Counted from the first letter of the stretch, positions 9,261-17,121 are shown. The stretch: DNA of 30,182 nucleotides from Leptospira_B sp964571605 (GCA_964571605.1 CAZNCS010000022.1:1-30182), one strand, 5' to 3'. Numbers and translations: made by a program. The notes: a model not told the origin generated them from the sequence alone.

Positions 9261-9364
9261 AGGATGAAGTTTTTAAATTTGGTGATTTAGAAAGTATATC
9301 TAATAACGGCCAATTTAAATGCCATCCTGCATTCTTCCAAGAAAGATTACTGTAATTTTCTAAA

Positions 9365-9378
9365 TGTAGGAACTCCTA
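9365..9378. repeat. GTAGGAACTCCTAC hairpin element
   Basis: The arms GTAGGA/TCCTAC are separated by two bases. The left half with its flank (tctaaatgtaggaact) is repeated at 9491-9508, where the right arm is missing. The 'tgtaggaactcctac' motif is a recurrent intergenic element in Leptospira as far as I recall. Confidence 0.6.
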
Positions 9379-9395
9379 CTAATTCAGAGTGGCCC

Positions 9396-9413
9396 CCACC
9401 CCCAGTCGGGTGG
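9396..9413. repeat. GC-rich hairpin CCACCC-N6-GGGTGG
   Basis: The arms at 9396-9401 and 9408-9413 pair perfectly within a C/G-rich stretch that contrasts with its AT-rich surroundings. No U-run follows on either strand, so it is not a canonical intrinsic terminator. Confidence 0.5.
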
Positions 9414-9509
9414 TGGAGGCGGGCTTGTGGGAGAAGGCGGTGATTTTTCTATATCAGAAAAATTGAACACCAGCAACAAAAAAATTTACGATCTAAAATG
9501 TAGGAACTA

Positions 9510-9537
9510 TAACTTATTTACAGGTTCGAATAAGTTA
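9510..9537. repeat. AT-rich hairpin TAACTTATT-N10-AATAAGTTA
   Basis: Perfect 9-bp arms (9510-9518 and 9529-9537) enclose a 10-base loop directly after the second tgtaggaact copy. Confidence 0.5.
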
Positions 9538-9553
9538 GGATGCTTTAGGGCAA

Positions 9554-9579
9554 CTCTGCGGCCTTGCGCCTCTGCGTGA
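9554..9579 (-). repeat. GCAGAG-type intergenic repeat, copy 4 (inverted)
   Basis: The sequence ctctgcggccttgcgcctctgcgtga (split here only by naming) is the inverted partner of copy 3; overall pair span is about 344 bp, close to the 357-bp span of copies 1 and 2. Confidence 0.75.
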
Positions 9580-9629
9580 GAAATAAAAAAGTTTCAAATT
9601 ATCCAGGTCCCCGCAACTCAGCGTGGGAT

Positions 9630-10316
9630 CTAAACGTCTTCTAGGAGATACGGTCTTGTGTATTCTCGAACGATTTCCACTACAAAACGTCCCCAGGATT
9701 TGGGATCTTCTTGGGAAATTTCAATCTGACGAACCTTGGGAAAATATGCCTGAGGTTTAAATGCAGTATGAGTGAGCTCCATGGCTCGTAGATAATTATC
9801 CACTCGTTTGACTCTCACAAAATTCAGCAATTCGCCCTGGATTTTATCCGTAGGAATATAACCTATGATGATGAGTCTGGGAAACAAAGATTTTTTGAGA
9901 AGATTGATGAAGTCCGCGAAACTATCCACACGATCAATGAATCCTTCGTAAGCTCCTCCCCCCAAGTTCATAATCTGAGTCACGATATCCATCGTGAAGG
10001 AAACTCCCTCAGCAGATGTCATGTCGGAAATAATAACGATCCCTTCGTCCGGTTGAAAAGTTTTGAATTCGTAGGTGGGTTTAAAATGACGGCGTAATAA
10101 TTTAGCAGTTGAGATATCAATCTCTGCAGCTTTTGGAACTAGTACTTTTCCGGAAGAATCTGCGATGGGTTCCCTTGTGATTAAATACCTTTTTTTCGCG
10201 GCATTTTGGTTCATGACCCGGAAGGCTTTTACTTTTTCTTCCAATTCGTCGAGGGTGCAATAACCTATTTTGAGGACGTTTTCCCTCGCGCGTTTTTTGA
10301 GATCAATATCTTCCAT
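9630..10316 (-). CDS. Uncharacterised conserved-type cytoplasmic protein
   Basis: The 228-residue product has no signal peptide or membrane helix. The segment at about 43-76 (YLITREPIADSSGKVLVPKAAEIDISTAKLLRRH) resembles the 'release from/put in a default state' N-terminal modules seen in front of some HD-type signalling domains. No HD or GYP residues are present, so this resemblance is weak. A glycine run (IMNLGGGAYEGFIDRVDSF) and a hydrophobic strand LFPRLIIIGYIP suggest a compact alpha/beta domain in the second half. The start ATG lacks a clear ribosome-binding site. It diverges from the lipoprotein gene to the right. I do not recognise a function. Confidence 0.75.
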   Translation of the reverse strand: MEDIDLKKRARENVLKIGYCTLDELEEKVKAFRVMNQNAAKKRYLITREPIADSSGKVLVPKAAEIDISTAKLLRRHFKPTYEFKTFQPDEGIVIISDMTSAEGVSFTMDIVTQIMNLGGGAYEGFIDRVDSFADFINLLKKSLFPRLIIIGYIPTDKIQGELLNFVRVKRVDNYLRAMELTHTAFKPQAYFPKVRQIEISQEDPKSWGRFVVEIVREYTRPYLLEDV

Positions 10317-10490
10317 ACTATTTGTTTTGGATGCCCGGAGGAACCAGCTTAATGCGGGTTCCGAATTCCGCGATAATTTACCGGGGCTCCGGAGAAAGTA
10401 TATAAAAAAAATCTACCTATGGAAAGCCTTCTTTTGGCTCTGCAAAAAACCGCTTGTCCCTCCCAACTATGCTACTTGAATGGGGGGAGA

Positions 10491-10964
10491 ATGAAATCCC
10501 CTCCTAAATTTACAGGTATATCCACTAGAATGATCATTCTAACCCGCAAAACATGCCTGTTTTTACTCGTTTTCTGTTTTGTCTCCTGTTTCTCCGTAGA
10601 ATTCGTTCCAGAAGCCGGCCAAAAAGAAGAAACCTTGGTTTCTCATAAAAAAACCTGGGAGCAGATCGAGATTCTCAAACATTCTCCTAAAAAAAAGAAT
10701 TATGCTATTTTCGGAAGAATGATCGTCCGCAATTTCGGAGAAGGAAAAATCGAAAAATTCTATTACGACCAAATCAAAAAGGAACTTTTTGAAAAAGGAA
10801 TGGATGGAATGTACGTGGTCAATACAGGAACGGTCGCGATCCCCCCTACAATTTTCCAAGCAGGTTCGGCAGAAGGTTATAGTTCGAATATCGCCGAAAT
10901 TTCCAAAGATGCAAGAGTGATAGAGGGTATCGCTTTTCGTTATAGGGAAAGAGATACGGATTAA
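10491..10964 (+). CDS. Small putative lipoprotein, uncharacterised
   Basis: The product of about 157 residues has a lipoprotein signal peptide (MIILTRKTCLFLLVFCFVSC) with Cys33 as lipidation site if ATG 10491 is used. The N-terminal boundary is uncertain: ATG 10491 has a GGGGGGAGA directly abutting it, ATG 10530 would give a standard 20-residue signal peptide but has no clear ribosome-binding site, and ATG 10419 has neither. The mature domain contains NYAIFGRMIVRNFGEGKIEKFYYDQIKKELFEKG, of mixed alpha/beta character. A perfect 16-bp palindrome overlaps the 10530 start. The downstream gene begins 5 bases after this stop, so the two are probably cotranscribed and perhaps translationally coupled. 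Confidence 0.72.
   Translation: MKSPPKFTGISTRMIILTRKTCLFLLVFCFVSCFSVEFVPEAGQKEETLVSHKKTWEQIEILKHSPKKKNYAIFGRMIVRNFGEGKIEKFYYDQIKKELFEKGMDGMYVVNTGTVAIPPTIFQAGSAEGYSSNIAEISKDARVIEGIAFRYRERDTD
10526..10541. promoter_or_regulatory. 16-bp perfect palindrome TAGAATGATCATTCTA
   Basis: It overlaps the alternative start codon (10530) of the lipoprotein gene. It could be an operator or an mRNA hairpin hiding that start, or be chance. Confidence 0.3.
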
Positions 10965-10969
10965 ATTTT

Positions 10970-11467
10970 ATGGCAAGGCGTTTGAACAGTGAAATCAAAG
11001 TGCTTTCCAACGGAGATTGGATTTTCCGAGACTCTCCCATCGAACAAAAAGATATACTGGAGTATTTTAGAAAAAATTTAAAAGAATCTGAAGACGGAAT
11101 ATTCATAGACAACCAATACGGAGAATTTTCCGAAAACGGTTATCTGGAAACTTTCGGATACCCATTAAATCTAATTCAAATCCGGGAAGAAGGAGGCGAA
11201 TTATATTTTTCAAGCGACGCAGGAGAAGAAATTCCGATTTCCATATTAGATCTTGCGGCGGACAGGCAAGGAGAACTTTTTGCCATAAAAAAGAATCATA
11301 AATTACTAAAGTATAAAATCGCTCGAAATGTTTCCTCGATTCTGTCCGAATATCTTCAGGAATCTCCGACCGGCTTAATATTAGTCACCTCAAAATACGA
11401 GTTACAAATTCCTGAAACCAACCAAGGTCCGGAAGTCAATTTGCCGGCCGAATTCAAAACATTTTAA
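10970..11467 (+). CDS. Uncharacterised protein, distant DUF1285-like features
   Basis: The 165-residue cytoplasmic protein has an N-terminal segment (VLSNGDWIFRDSPIEQKDILEYFRKNL then ESEDGIFI) that recalls the 'W-x-x-xSPI-R-x-x-L-x-x-x-F-x-x-x-L-x-x-x-x-DG' pattern of DUF1285 proteins. The similarity is from memory and weak. No membrane segment is seen. It is 5 bases from the upstream lipoprotein gene and convergent, with 13 bases between, with the alcohol dehydrogenase gene. There is no basis for a specific function. Confidence 0.7.
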   Translation: MARRLNSEIKVLSNGDWIFRDSPIEQKDILEYFRKNLKESEDGIFIDNQYGEFSENGYLETFGYPLNLIQIREEGGELYFSSDAGEEIPISILDLAADRQGELFAIKKNHKLLKYKIARNVSSILSEYLQESPTGLILVTSKYELQIPETNQGPEVNLPAEFKTF

Positions 11468-11480
11468 ATAGAAATTCGAT

Positions 11481-12533
11481 TCAAAGGACCAGAACAACCC
11501 GCCCCACTCCACGCCCGGATGCCAAATCGTCCAAACTAGAATTCGCTTCTTCCAAACTTCTTAGCTGCACCGGAATCGGTTGTAATTTTTTCTCGGAAAC
11601 AAGCTCAAGTAGTTCCTGCAATTCATCCGGAGATCCTGTATAACTTCCTCGAATCGTTAAGTTTCGTAATGAAATTACCGGTGCCGGAATTTTAATTTCA
11701 CCACCGAAAAGTCCTACTGAAATCATTCTGCCGTTCTTTTTTAAAAGTGAAAATCCCAAAGCAGAAGTCGCGGTATTATTTACAAAATCGACTACAGCAG
11801 TCACTCCATTCGGACCGGAAAACTTTTTAACAGAGTCGAAAGGATTTTCCAGAGAAGAATTTACGGTCAAAAATCCCATTTCGGAAATTTTCGCCAAACG
11901 TCCCCCATCCAAGTCTAGAAAAATCGCAGTCGCTTCCGTGAGTGATCTCAACAATTGAGCCGCAAATAATCCTAAACCCCCCGCACCTATAATCAATAGA
12001 TAGTCTTTCTTTTGTAGAGGTAGGCTTTTTTTCAAAGCACCGTATGCGGTTAATCCGGCACATGCATACGAACATGCATATTCGGGAGCCAAACCGTGAG
12101 TGTCCAATAACCATTTGGAATCTGGGATTAAAATTCGATTCGAATAACCTCCGTCTTGATAAATGCCTAATGATTTAGGTGCGGAGCAAAGATGTGGCAT
12201 ATTAGAATTACATTCGTCGCAATTCCCACAACCAATCCAAGGATAAACGAGTTTCGTATCTCCTATGGAAAGATTTTTTACATCCGGACCGAAGCCAAGA
12301 ATTTTGCCCACAACTTCATGCCCCGGAGTTAAAGGTAAATTGACACCTCTATCCTTCACGAAAAGTTTTTGATCAGAACCGATTTGGTAATATCCGTCTC
12401 TTAAATGCAGGTCCGAATGACAGACTCCGCAAGCGAGCACCTCCAATAATACTTCCTTTCCTTTGGGAATAGGATCCGGTTTTTCCTCCATACCTAAAGG
12501 AGATCCGAATTCTAATAAACGTATACTTTTCAT
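11481..12533 (-). CDS. Zinc-dependent alcohol dehydrogenase (MDR superfamily)
   Basis: The 350-residue enzyme would oxidise an alcohol or reduce an aldehyde with NAD(P). Catalytic-zinc residues are visible as Cys38 (CGVCHSD), His72-Glu73 (PGHEVVG) and a third Cys158 in ACAGLTAYGAL. The structural zinc loop is complete (C102, C105, C108, C116 in CGNCDECNSNMPHLC), and the Rossmann glycine motif is GAGGLG at 183-188. A segment of about 10 residues (YQIGSDQKLFVKDRG) lengthens the catalytic domain in the way seen in some benzyl/aryl-alcohol or isopropanol-type members. It lies 27 bases downstream of the esterase gene on the same strand, so the two probably form an operon. The substrate is unknown. 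Confidence 0.9.
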   Translation of the reverse strand: MKSIRLLEFGSPLGMEEKPDPIPKGKEVLLEVLACGVCHSDLHLRDGYYQIGSDQKLFVKDRGVNLPLTPGHEVVGKILGFGPDVKNLSIGDTKLVYPWIGCGNCDECNSNMPHLCSAPKSLGIYQDGGYSNRILIPDSKWLLDTHGLAPEYACSYACAGLTAYGALKKSLPLQKKDYLLIIGAGGLGLFAAQLLRSLTEATAIFLDLDGGRLAKISEMGFLTVNSSLENPFDSVKKFSGPNGVTAVVDFVNNTATSALGFSLLKKNGRMISVGLFGGEIKIPAPVISLRNLTIRGSYTGSPDELQELLELVSEKKLQPIPVQLRSLEEANSSLDDLASGRGVGRVVLVL

Positions 12534-12560
12534 TTTTATAATGACCTTTCTAAATGTTTT

Positions 12561-13505
12561 TTATTTTTTTTGTGTAAAAGAGGAATGCAATTTTCCAATT
12601 TCTTCGGAAATGATTCGGATTCCTTCCTCAGGTGCTTTTAATATATTCACTTTTGTAAAAAATCCGTGAGTATAACCTTCAAACCTTTTGAATATAATAT
12701 CGTTCCCGGCATTTTTCATGTTTTCGTAATACAATTCCCCGTCGTCCCGGAGAGGGTCTATCCCTGCGGTAAATATAATACTCGGAGGTAGATTTTTCCA
12801 GTTTGGCGAATATAATGGGGACGCGAAAATTTCAGATCTGGATTCGTGTTCGGGAATGTATTGATCGATAAACCATTCCATATCCAGTTTTGTTAATCCA
12901 GGACCGAACTCGAATTCTTTGTAAGACTCAGTATTGCATAAAACTTCCGTAACTGGATAAATCAGAACCTGCAAATCTATCTTAGGACCCAATTCATCCC
13001 TGGCTCTAAGAACGGTGGCAGCAGCCAAATTTCCTCCGGCGCTATCTCCTGCGACTACCAAGGGTAAATTTTGACTTTCACCTTCTTTGCGGGATTCCTC
13101 CGCCCATTTTAACGCGGAATATGCATCTTCCAAAGGAATCGGATAGGGATATTCGGGAGCCAGGCGATATTCTACAAGAGAAACAATACTGGAAGTTTCC
13201 TCGGCTAATTTACGAGCAAATGGATCAAAATCACCGAGTCTGCCGACTACCCAACCTCCACCGTGAAAATACAAAATTCTGGAACGTATTTCCGTTTTTG
13301 GTATATAATTTTTAATTAATATGAATCCGTCTTGGGAAGGAATAAGCACATCCCTTACCTCTTTCATCGGTGGGCCTTCTCCTAAAAGATCCCTAATCGC
13401 AGAATATCCATCTCTTCTTTCCTGTATCGTACCCTTGGTAAAACCGGTCAGACCAAGGGCTATAATACGATTTGCATATTCCAACATTTCTGGAGCGAAT
13501 TCCAT
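12561..13505 (-). CDS. Alpha/beta hydrolase, HSL (hormone-sensitive lipase)-type esterase
   Basis: The 314-residue esterase has the HSL-family oxyanion motif HGGGW at 81-85 and the nucleophile elbow GDSAGGN with Ser155. The acid residue is probably in AGIDPLRDDG, and the catalytic His in YTHGFF near the end. There is no signal peptide, so it is cytoplasmic. ATG 13505 is chosen over the abutting TTG 13508 because GGGAG lies 6 bases before it. A promoter-like TTGATA-N15-TATAAT lies about 65 bases upstream. With the adjacent alcohol dehydrogenase, it could hydrolyse an ester and oxidise the released alcohol; this is inferred. Confidence 0.9.
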   Translation of the reverse strand: MEFAPEMLEYANRIIALGLTGFTKGTIQERRDGYSAIRDLLGEGPPMKEVRDVLIPSQDGFILIKNYIPKTEIRSRILYFHGGGWVVGRLGDFDPFARKLAEETSSIVSLVEYRLAPEYPYPIPLEDAYSALKWAEESRKEGESQNLPLVVAGDSAGGNLAAATVLRARDELGPKIDLQVLIYPVTEVLCNTESYKEFEFGPGLTKLDMEWFIDQYIPEHESRSEIFASPLYSPNWKNLPPSIIFTAGIDPLRDDGELYYENMKNAGNDIIFKRFEGYTHGFFTKVNILKAPEEGIRIISEEIGKLHSSFTQKK

Positions 13506-13567
13506 CAACTTCTCCCAGGAGAATTTGTCTGGAATCGTATATCATAAACGCAGTTTTGTCGTTCCAA

Positions 13568-13594
13568 ATTATAGTTTGGTCGCGGATCTATCAA
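13568..13594 (-). promoter_or_regulatory. Promoter-like TTGATA-N15-TATAAT for esterase-ADH operon
   Basis: Minus-strand -35-like TTGATA (13594..13589) and -10 TATAAT (13573..13568) lie about 63 bases upstream of the esterase start. The 15-base spacer is short for sigma-70, so the call is tentative. Confidence 0.4.
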
Positions 13595-13778
13595 AATCCA
13601 TTTGGATCGGCCGGAGTCCGATCGTTCGTCGTTTTGAATATTCGGCCTTAGCCTATCTTGAGTTTGACTGGATAAATCCGTGTTGCAGAAACAGAGAACT
13701 CAGGATCGAATTTTTAATATTCAAAAAATTCAATTCCGAATTATCGACGATTTATAGGAGATGCAACGAAAGTATCAT

Positions 13779-14669
13779 TCAATTTTCGAAGTCGATGGAA
13801 TCAAACGGTTGAATCCACCATCCTGCTGATTCTCCGATTCTGCGCAGATTTACGTCGCCGTGATCGATCAAGAGACTCTGATTTGCCGATTGCAGCATAC
13901 TAAGATCGGTAAATGCGTCTCCGGCAGCGAAGTCGATCTTAGTTGAGACGATTTCACGGATAGCTTTGACTTTCCCTTCATTATATGTCAGAGGCTCGAT
14001 GATTTCCGGAAGTAATATTCCTTCTTTGGATTTCAGACGCATACCGCGGACACGGTTCGGTTCTAACCCAAATTCTTGGGCAGCCACCCGAATGCAATAT
14101 TCGGGAGAAGCGGTGATGATCCAGACTTCCCAATTTCTTTCATTCAATAATCGGATCAATTCAAGAAAAGGTTTCCGAATTCGGATACCACTGTCAACGG
14201 ATCTACCCCCGAAAGGGGTAAAATGATTTCGCTCTTGTTTCTGGTTCTCGGTGAAAACATGCTTTGCAATCTTCGTAAGTTCCGCTTCGGACATACCGCA
14301 GTAGATGAGTCTTGTCCAACGGTAAGCAGCTTCTTCCCCTTTTACTTCGGAAACCGTAAAAAATAACTCCAAAAGTTCCTCGACCAGTTGCCCATAACTC
14401 CGTGTGTCTTTATGCACGCGAAACGCCTTCCAAAGATCCCGCCAGATGGAAATCGTTTCAGCGGAAACGGTGGCGTCTCGCAATTCATCCCAAAATTCAT
14501 TTAGGTCGGCGCGAAGAAGTCCGTTCATCATAATGTATTGCATTGTTGCAACGCCAAGATCACCGCGAACCAGCGTATTATCGAAGTCGAAGCAGGCAAC
14601 CCCGGGCGGCCCAGAAATCAATTCTTCCAAACCGGATCGTATATGTGGATTCCAAGCAGTAGAAAGCAT
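13779..14669 (-). CDS. HAD-IB-like phosphatase (phosphoserine phosphatase superfamily)
   Basis: The 296-residue product carries the HAD catalytic motifs: motif I DFDNT (nucleophile Asp28, acid Asp30), motif II WIITASPEY, motif III Lys in NEGKVKAI and motif IV GDAFTDLSML. A helical cap of about 120 residues separates motifs I and II. The arrangement matches HAD-IB phosphatases that act on small phosphoesters (phosphoserine or phosphocholine types); the substrate is not evident. Its ATG overlaps the stop of the upstream SDR gene in a TGATG junction, which indicates translational coupling as the third gene of the FMO-SDR-HAD operon. Confidence 0.87.
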   Translation of the reverse strand: MLSTAWNPHIRSGLEELISGPPGVACFDFDNTLVRGDLGVATMQYIMMNGLLRADLNEFWDELRDATVSAETISIWRDLWKAFRVHKDTRSYGQLVEELLELFFTVSEVKGEEAAYRWTRLIYCGMSEAELTKIAKHVFTENQKQERNHFTPFGGRSVDSGIRIRKPFLELIRLLNERNWEVWIITASPEYCIRVAAQEFGLEPNRVRGMRLKSKEGILLPEIIEPLTYNEGKVKAIREIVSTKIDFAAGDAFTDLSMLQSANQSLLIDHGDVNLRRIGESAGWWIQPFDSIDFEN

Positions 14670-15517
14670 CAGTAATTCTTAATGGGATCAATCCCTTTTT
14701 TCCGAAGCCAACGACGCCTTCCCTTTTCACCGATCCATTTTAATATTGGGGACAAAAATCCAATCAACCAAGGAAATACGGCTGCCAAACGAGATGTTAG
14801 GCCATCACTGTAGGGCACGTAAATTTCCAAAATTCCGGTTCTTGCTCCTCGCAATACGGCACGGGCAACATCGTCGGGAGATTTAACTGCATTTACCCAG
14901 TTTAGTACGGTTCCACCATTTAGCGCTTCATGCATTAACATGGGTGTATCCACTGCAGCAGGATAGATTCCTGAGACCTTAATTCCTGTACCGCGCAGTT
15001 CTTCGCGAAAGGCAGTGAGAAAACCTCTAAGTCCGAATTTAGCAGCAGAGTATAACGCAGAATCTTCAAGAGCTACGATGCCCCCCATAGAAACTATAGA
15101 GACAACCGCCCCTCGTTTGCGTTTTAACATAAGAGGAACCAGACCGTGAATTAAACGAATCGGACTAAGTAGATTGATCCAAGCATGGCGATCGATTTCG
15201 GAAACATTTTGCCTAAGGAACGGACCTTCTTTCGTAAATCCGGCATTATTAATTAATAACTCAATGTCCGGATATTTTTGCTCTACTCTACGAATCAATG
15301 CATCCACGTCGGATACTTTTGTCTGATCGCATACGATCGTTTCCGGAGTACGGGACAATTTGCCGACTATCGAGGACATTTTATCTTTGCTTATATCAGA
15401 AAGAATTAAAGTATACCCGAGTTTATCCAATCGGATCGCAATTGCCTCTGCAATTGCTCCTCCTCCTCCCGTGATCAATGCTATTTTTCGAATGGAATGA
15501 TCTACGATAGTGCTCAT
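14669..15517 (-). CDS. Short-chain dehydrogenase/reductase
   Basis: The 282-residue SDR has the nucleotide-binding TGGGGAIAEAIA (a variant of TGxxxGxG with Ala for the last Gly), the structural NNAG motif (LLINNAGFT) and the catalytic Ser (SIVSMGG) with Tyr-Ser-Ala-Ala-Lys. A C-terminal hydrophobic segment (LAAVFPWLIGFLSPILKWIG) followed by basic residues (GRRRWLRKK) suggests peripheral membrane association, as in SDRs acting on lipid-like substrates. Its ATG overlaps the FMO stop by four bases (ATGA), and its own stop overlaps the HAD start. Confidence 0.92.
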   Translation of the reverse strand: MSTIVDHSIRKIALITGGGGAIAEAIAIRLDKLGYTLILSDISKDKMSSIVGKLSRTPETIVCDQTKVSDVDALIRRVEQKYPDIELLINNAGFTKEGPFLRQNVSEIDRHAWINLLSPIRLIHGLVPLMLKRKRGAVVSIVSMGGIVALEDSALYSAAKFGLRGFLTAFREELRGTGIKVSGIYPAAVDTPMLMHEALNGGTVLNWVNAVKSPDDVARAVLRGARTGILEIYVPYSDGLTSRLAAVFPWLIGFLSPILKWIGEKGRRRWLRKKGIDPIKNY

Positions 15518-16938
15518 CGACTTGCTCCGACTGTTTTTTTCGCAGAATTCGATATGGAATTCGTTATTTTTAATGGTTCAAATTGTCCCGGCTTTAGTTC
15601 CGGCCAACCTGTGCTCTTATGAATTTTAGATAGGTATTTTCGATATGCTACCTGGTTCACATAAACGGAATGGCGGCCCGTATTTAAATATTGAATCCCA
15701 CCGTTTAACACAGGATAATCGGATTGTATCAGCTTCTCAAAACGTTTGGCAGATTTATCATTGTTTCGTTTAGCTTCGATATAAGCGGTGATTAAATTTG
15801 CCATTTCATCAAACATTTTATATGCTCCTCCATCGGTTTCCATATAACCGAGGGCATACAAATTTTCATATTTACGATTGAATAAGGTTAGATACAGTTC
15901 GGGTCGACCATTCTTCCATTCGAAATATTTTTGGTCCATATAAGGGATCGACCAATTGTACCCGGTTGCGAGCACGATCATATCGATCTTTTCCGTTGTG
16001 CCATCTTTAAAAATAACAGAATCCCCGCTCAATCGTTCGATATCTCCTTTTGCAATCACGTCCCCATGTCTCAAATTATGCAAAAGTTGATCGTTTATGA
16101 TAGGATGTGTTTCGAATATTTTATGATCCGGAGCAGGAAGTCCGAGTTTTGTGATATCTCCAGTTAAGAAACGAAGAAGTTTTCCTAATACCCATTGGGA
16201 AAACCAGTTGGGTATCCAATGCGCGCCATCCCCAAAAACATCAGCCGGTTGCCCGAATACATGCTTGGGAATAAAATGATACCCACGCCTGACACTTATA
16301 AACGCTTGTTCCGCATTCGCACCCGCGTCACATGCGATATCGCAACCAGAATTGCCTGCGCCTACAATCAATACACGTTTTCCCTTAAACAAAGAGGTTT
16401 CTTTGTATTTTACACTATGTAGTATTTCCCCTTGGAAGGTTTCACTTCCTGCTAGTTTCGGGATGCTCGGGGACCAAGTGATTCCACTAGCACAAACAAT
16501 ACCACCATACAATCTTTTATCCCCGTTCTCTAATTCAACCAACCATCTTGTTCCACTTTGTTGGATATTTTTTACCGGTGTATTGAATTCTATATGAGGG
16601 TATAAATTGTATTCCCGAGCAAAGGATCTATGGTAGGCAAGAATCTGACGATTGGATGGATAATCCGGATACTCGGAAGGCATCGGAAAATCGTCATAAT
16701 TAGAAAGATATTTCGATGATATAAAATGGGCACTCTTGTACATCGGAGACCCTGGATTATCTATATCCCAGATACCGCCCACATCCGTATGTTTTTCAAT
16801 TATATGAAACGGTATCCTGCGCGATTTCAAAGAACGCGCCATGGAAAGTCCCGCTGGACCGGCCCCCACTATACATAAATAATCAGAATAATCAGTTATT
16901 TCCTTTGAAACTGACGTAGAACCGTTCTGTTGCTCCAT
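15514..16938 (-). CDS. Flavin-containing monooxygenase (FMO / Baeyer-Villiger type)
   Basis: The 474-residue FAD/NADPH enzyme would oxygenate a nucleophilic heteroatom or a ketone. It has the FAD Rossmann motif GAGPAG (25-30), the FMO signature F-x-G-x-x-x-H-x-x-x-Y at 168-178 (FQGEILHSVKY) and the NADPH motif GAGNSG (193-198), followed by the conserved VLATGYNWSIP segment. Because the signature is not the FxGxxxHxxxWP of classical type I Baeyer-Villiger enzymes, FMO-type activity is more likely. AAGGGG lies about 5 bases before the ATG. It leads the operon FMO-SDR-HAD and diverges from a TetR gene with two palindromic sites between them. Confidence 0.92.
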   Translation of the reverse strand: MEQQNGSTSVSKEITDYSDYLCIVGAGPAGLSMARSLKSRRIPFHIIEKHTDVGGIWDIDNPGSPMYKSAHFISSKYLSNYDDFPMPSEYPDYPSNRQILAYHRSFAREYNLYPHIEFNTPVKNIQQSGTRWLVELENGDKRLYGGIVCASGITWSPSIPKLAGSETFQGEILHSVKYKETSLFKGKRVLIVGAGNSGCDIACDAGANAEQAFISVRRGYHFIPKHVFGQPADVFGDGAHWIPNWFSQWVLGKLLRFLTGDITKLGLPAPDHKIFETHPIINDQLLHNLRHGDVIAKGDIERLSGDSVIFKDGTTEKIDMIVLATGYNWSIPYMDQKYFEWKNGRPELYLTLFNRKYENLYALGYMETDGGAYKMFDEMANLITAYIEAKRNNDKSAKRFEKLIQSDYPVLNGGIQYLNTGRHSVYVNQVAYRKYLSKIHKSTGWPELKPGQFEPLKITNSISNSAKKTVGASR

Positions 16939-16959
16939 ATTAACCCCTTACCTAAAAAA

Positions 16960-16972
16960 TGATCAATGATCA
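16960..16972. promoter_or_regulatory. Operator O1: palindrome TGATCAATGATCA
   Basis: This is a perfect palindrome (TGATCA-A-TGATCA) 22 bases upstream of the FMO start. It is part of a larger inverted repeat, AAAATGATCAATG (16956-16968) facing CATTGATCATTTT (16985-16997). Dimeric TetR proteins usually bind such sites between their gene and the divergent target. Confidence 0.68.
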
Positions 16973-16980
16973 CTTAAATA

Positions 16981-16993
16981 TGAGCATTGATCA
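16981..16993. promoter_or_regulatory. Operator O2: TGAGCATTGATCA (one mismatch to O1)
   Basis: This is the second copy of the site in inverted orientation, with its centre 21 bp (two helical turns) from the O1 centre. It lies 85 bases upstream of the TetR start, so it is suited to autoregulation as well as control of the FMO operon. Confidence 0.62.
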
Positions 16994-17067
16994 TTTTAAA
17001 ATATTTGGTCAAACGAAAAATCGGCGGAAAAGAAAAAAGTAGCCCTTAAAAAAGGAGATCTATATCT

Positions 17068-17121
17068 ATGTTTTGTTATGAAACAGGGAATTCGCACACC
17101 GACACAAACCAGGAGCCGTGA
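17068..17121 (+). CDS. Possible 17-codon leader ORF overlapping the TetR start
   Basis: ATG 17068 lies 8 bases after a strong AAAGGAGAT ribosome-binding site (17051-17059) and encodes 17 residues beginning MFCYETGNSH before TGA at 17119. It overlaps the TetR start (17078) in a different frame. The optimal ribosome-binding site serves this short frame better than it serves TetR. It may be a translational regulator of TetR or may simply be chance. Confidence 0.35.
   Translation: MFCYETGNSHTDTNQEP

Larger units (their letters stand above)
9182..9629. other. Gene-free, repeat- and hairpin-rich 448-bp intergenic region
   Basis: No frame here has coding character. The region holds an inverted pair of GCAGAG-type repeats (9236-9260 and 9554-9579), two copies of a tctaaa(a)tgtaggaact element (9358-9374 and 9491-9508), and three separate hairpins (9365-9378, 9396-9413 and 9510-9537). 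It lies between the convergent 3' ends of the 844-residue gene and the minus-strand gene at 9630, so the hairpins may act in transcription termination or RNA stability. Confidence 0.7.

Noticed and set aside
13321..13812. Plus-strand open frame of 163 codons
   Set aside because: It runs antisense to the esterase start and through its promoter into the HAD gene; no ribosome-binding site or recognisable features.
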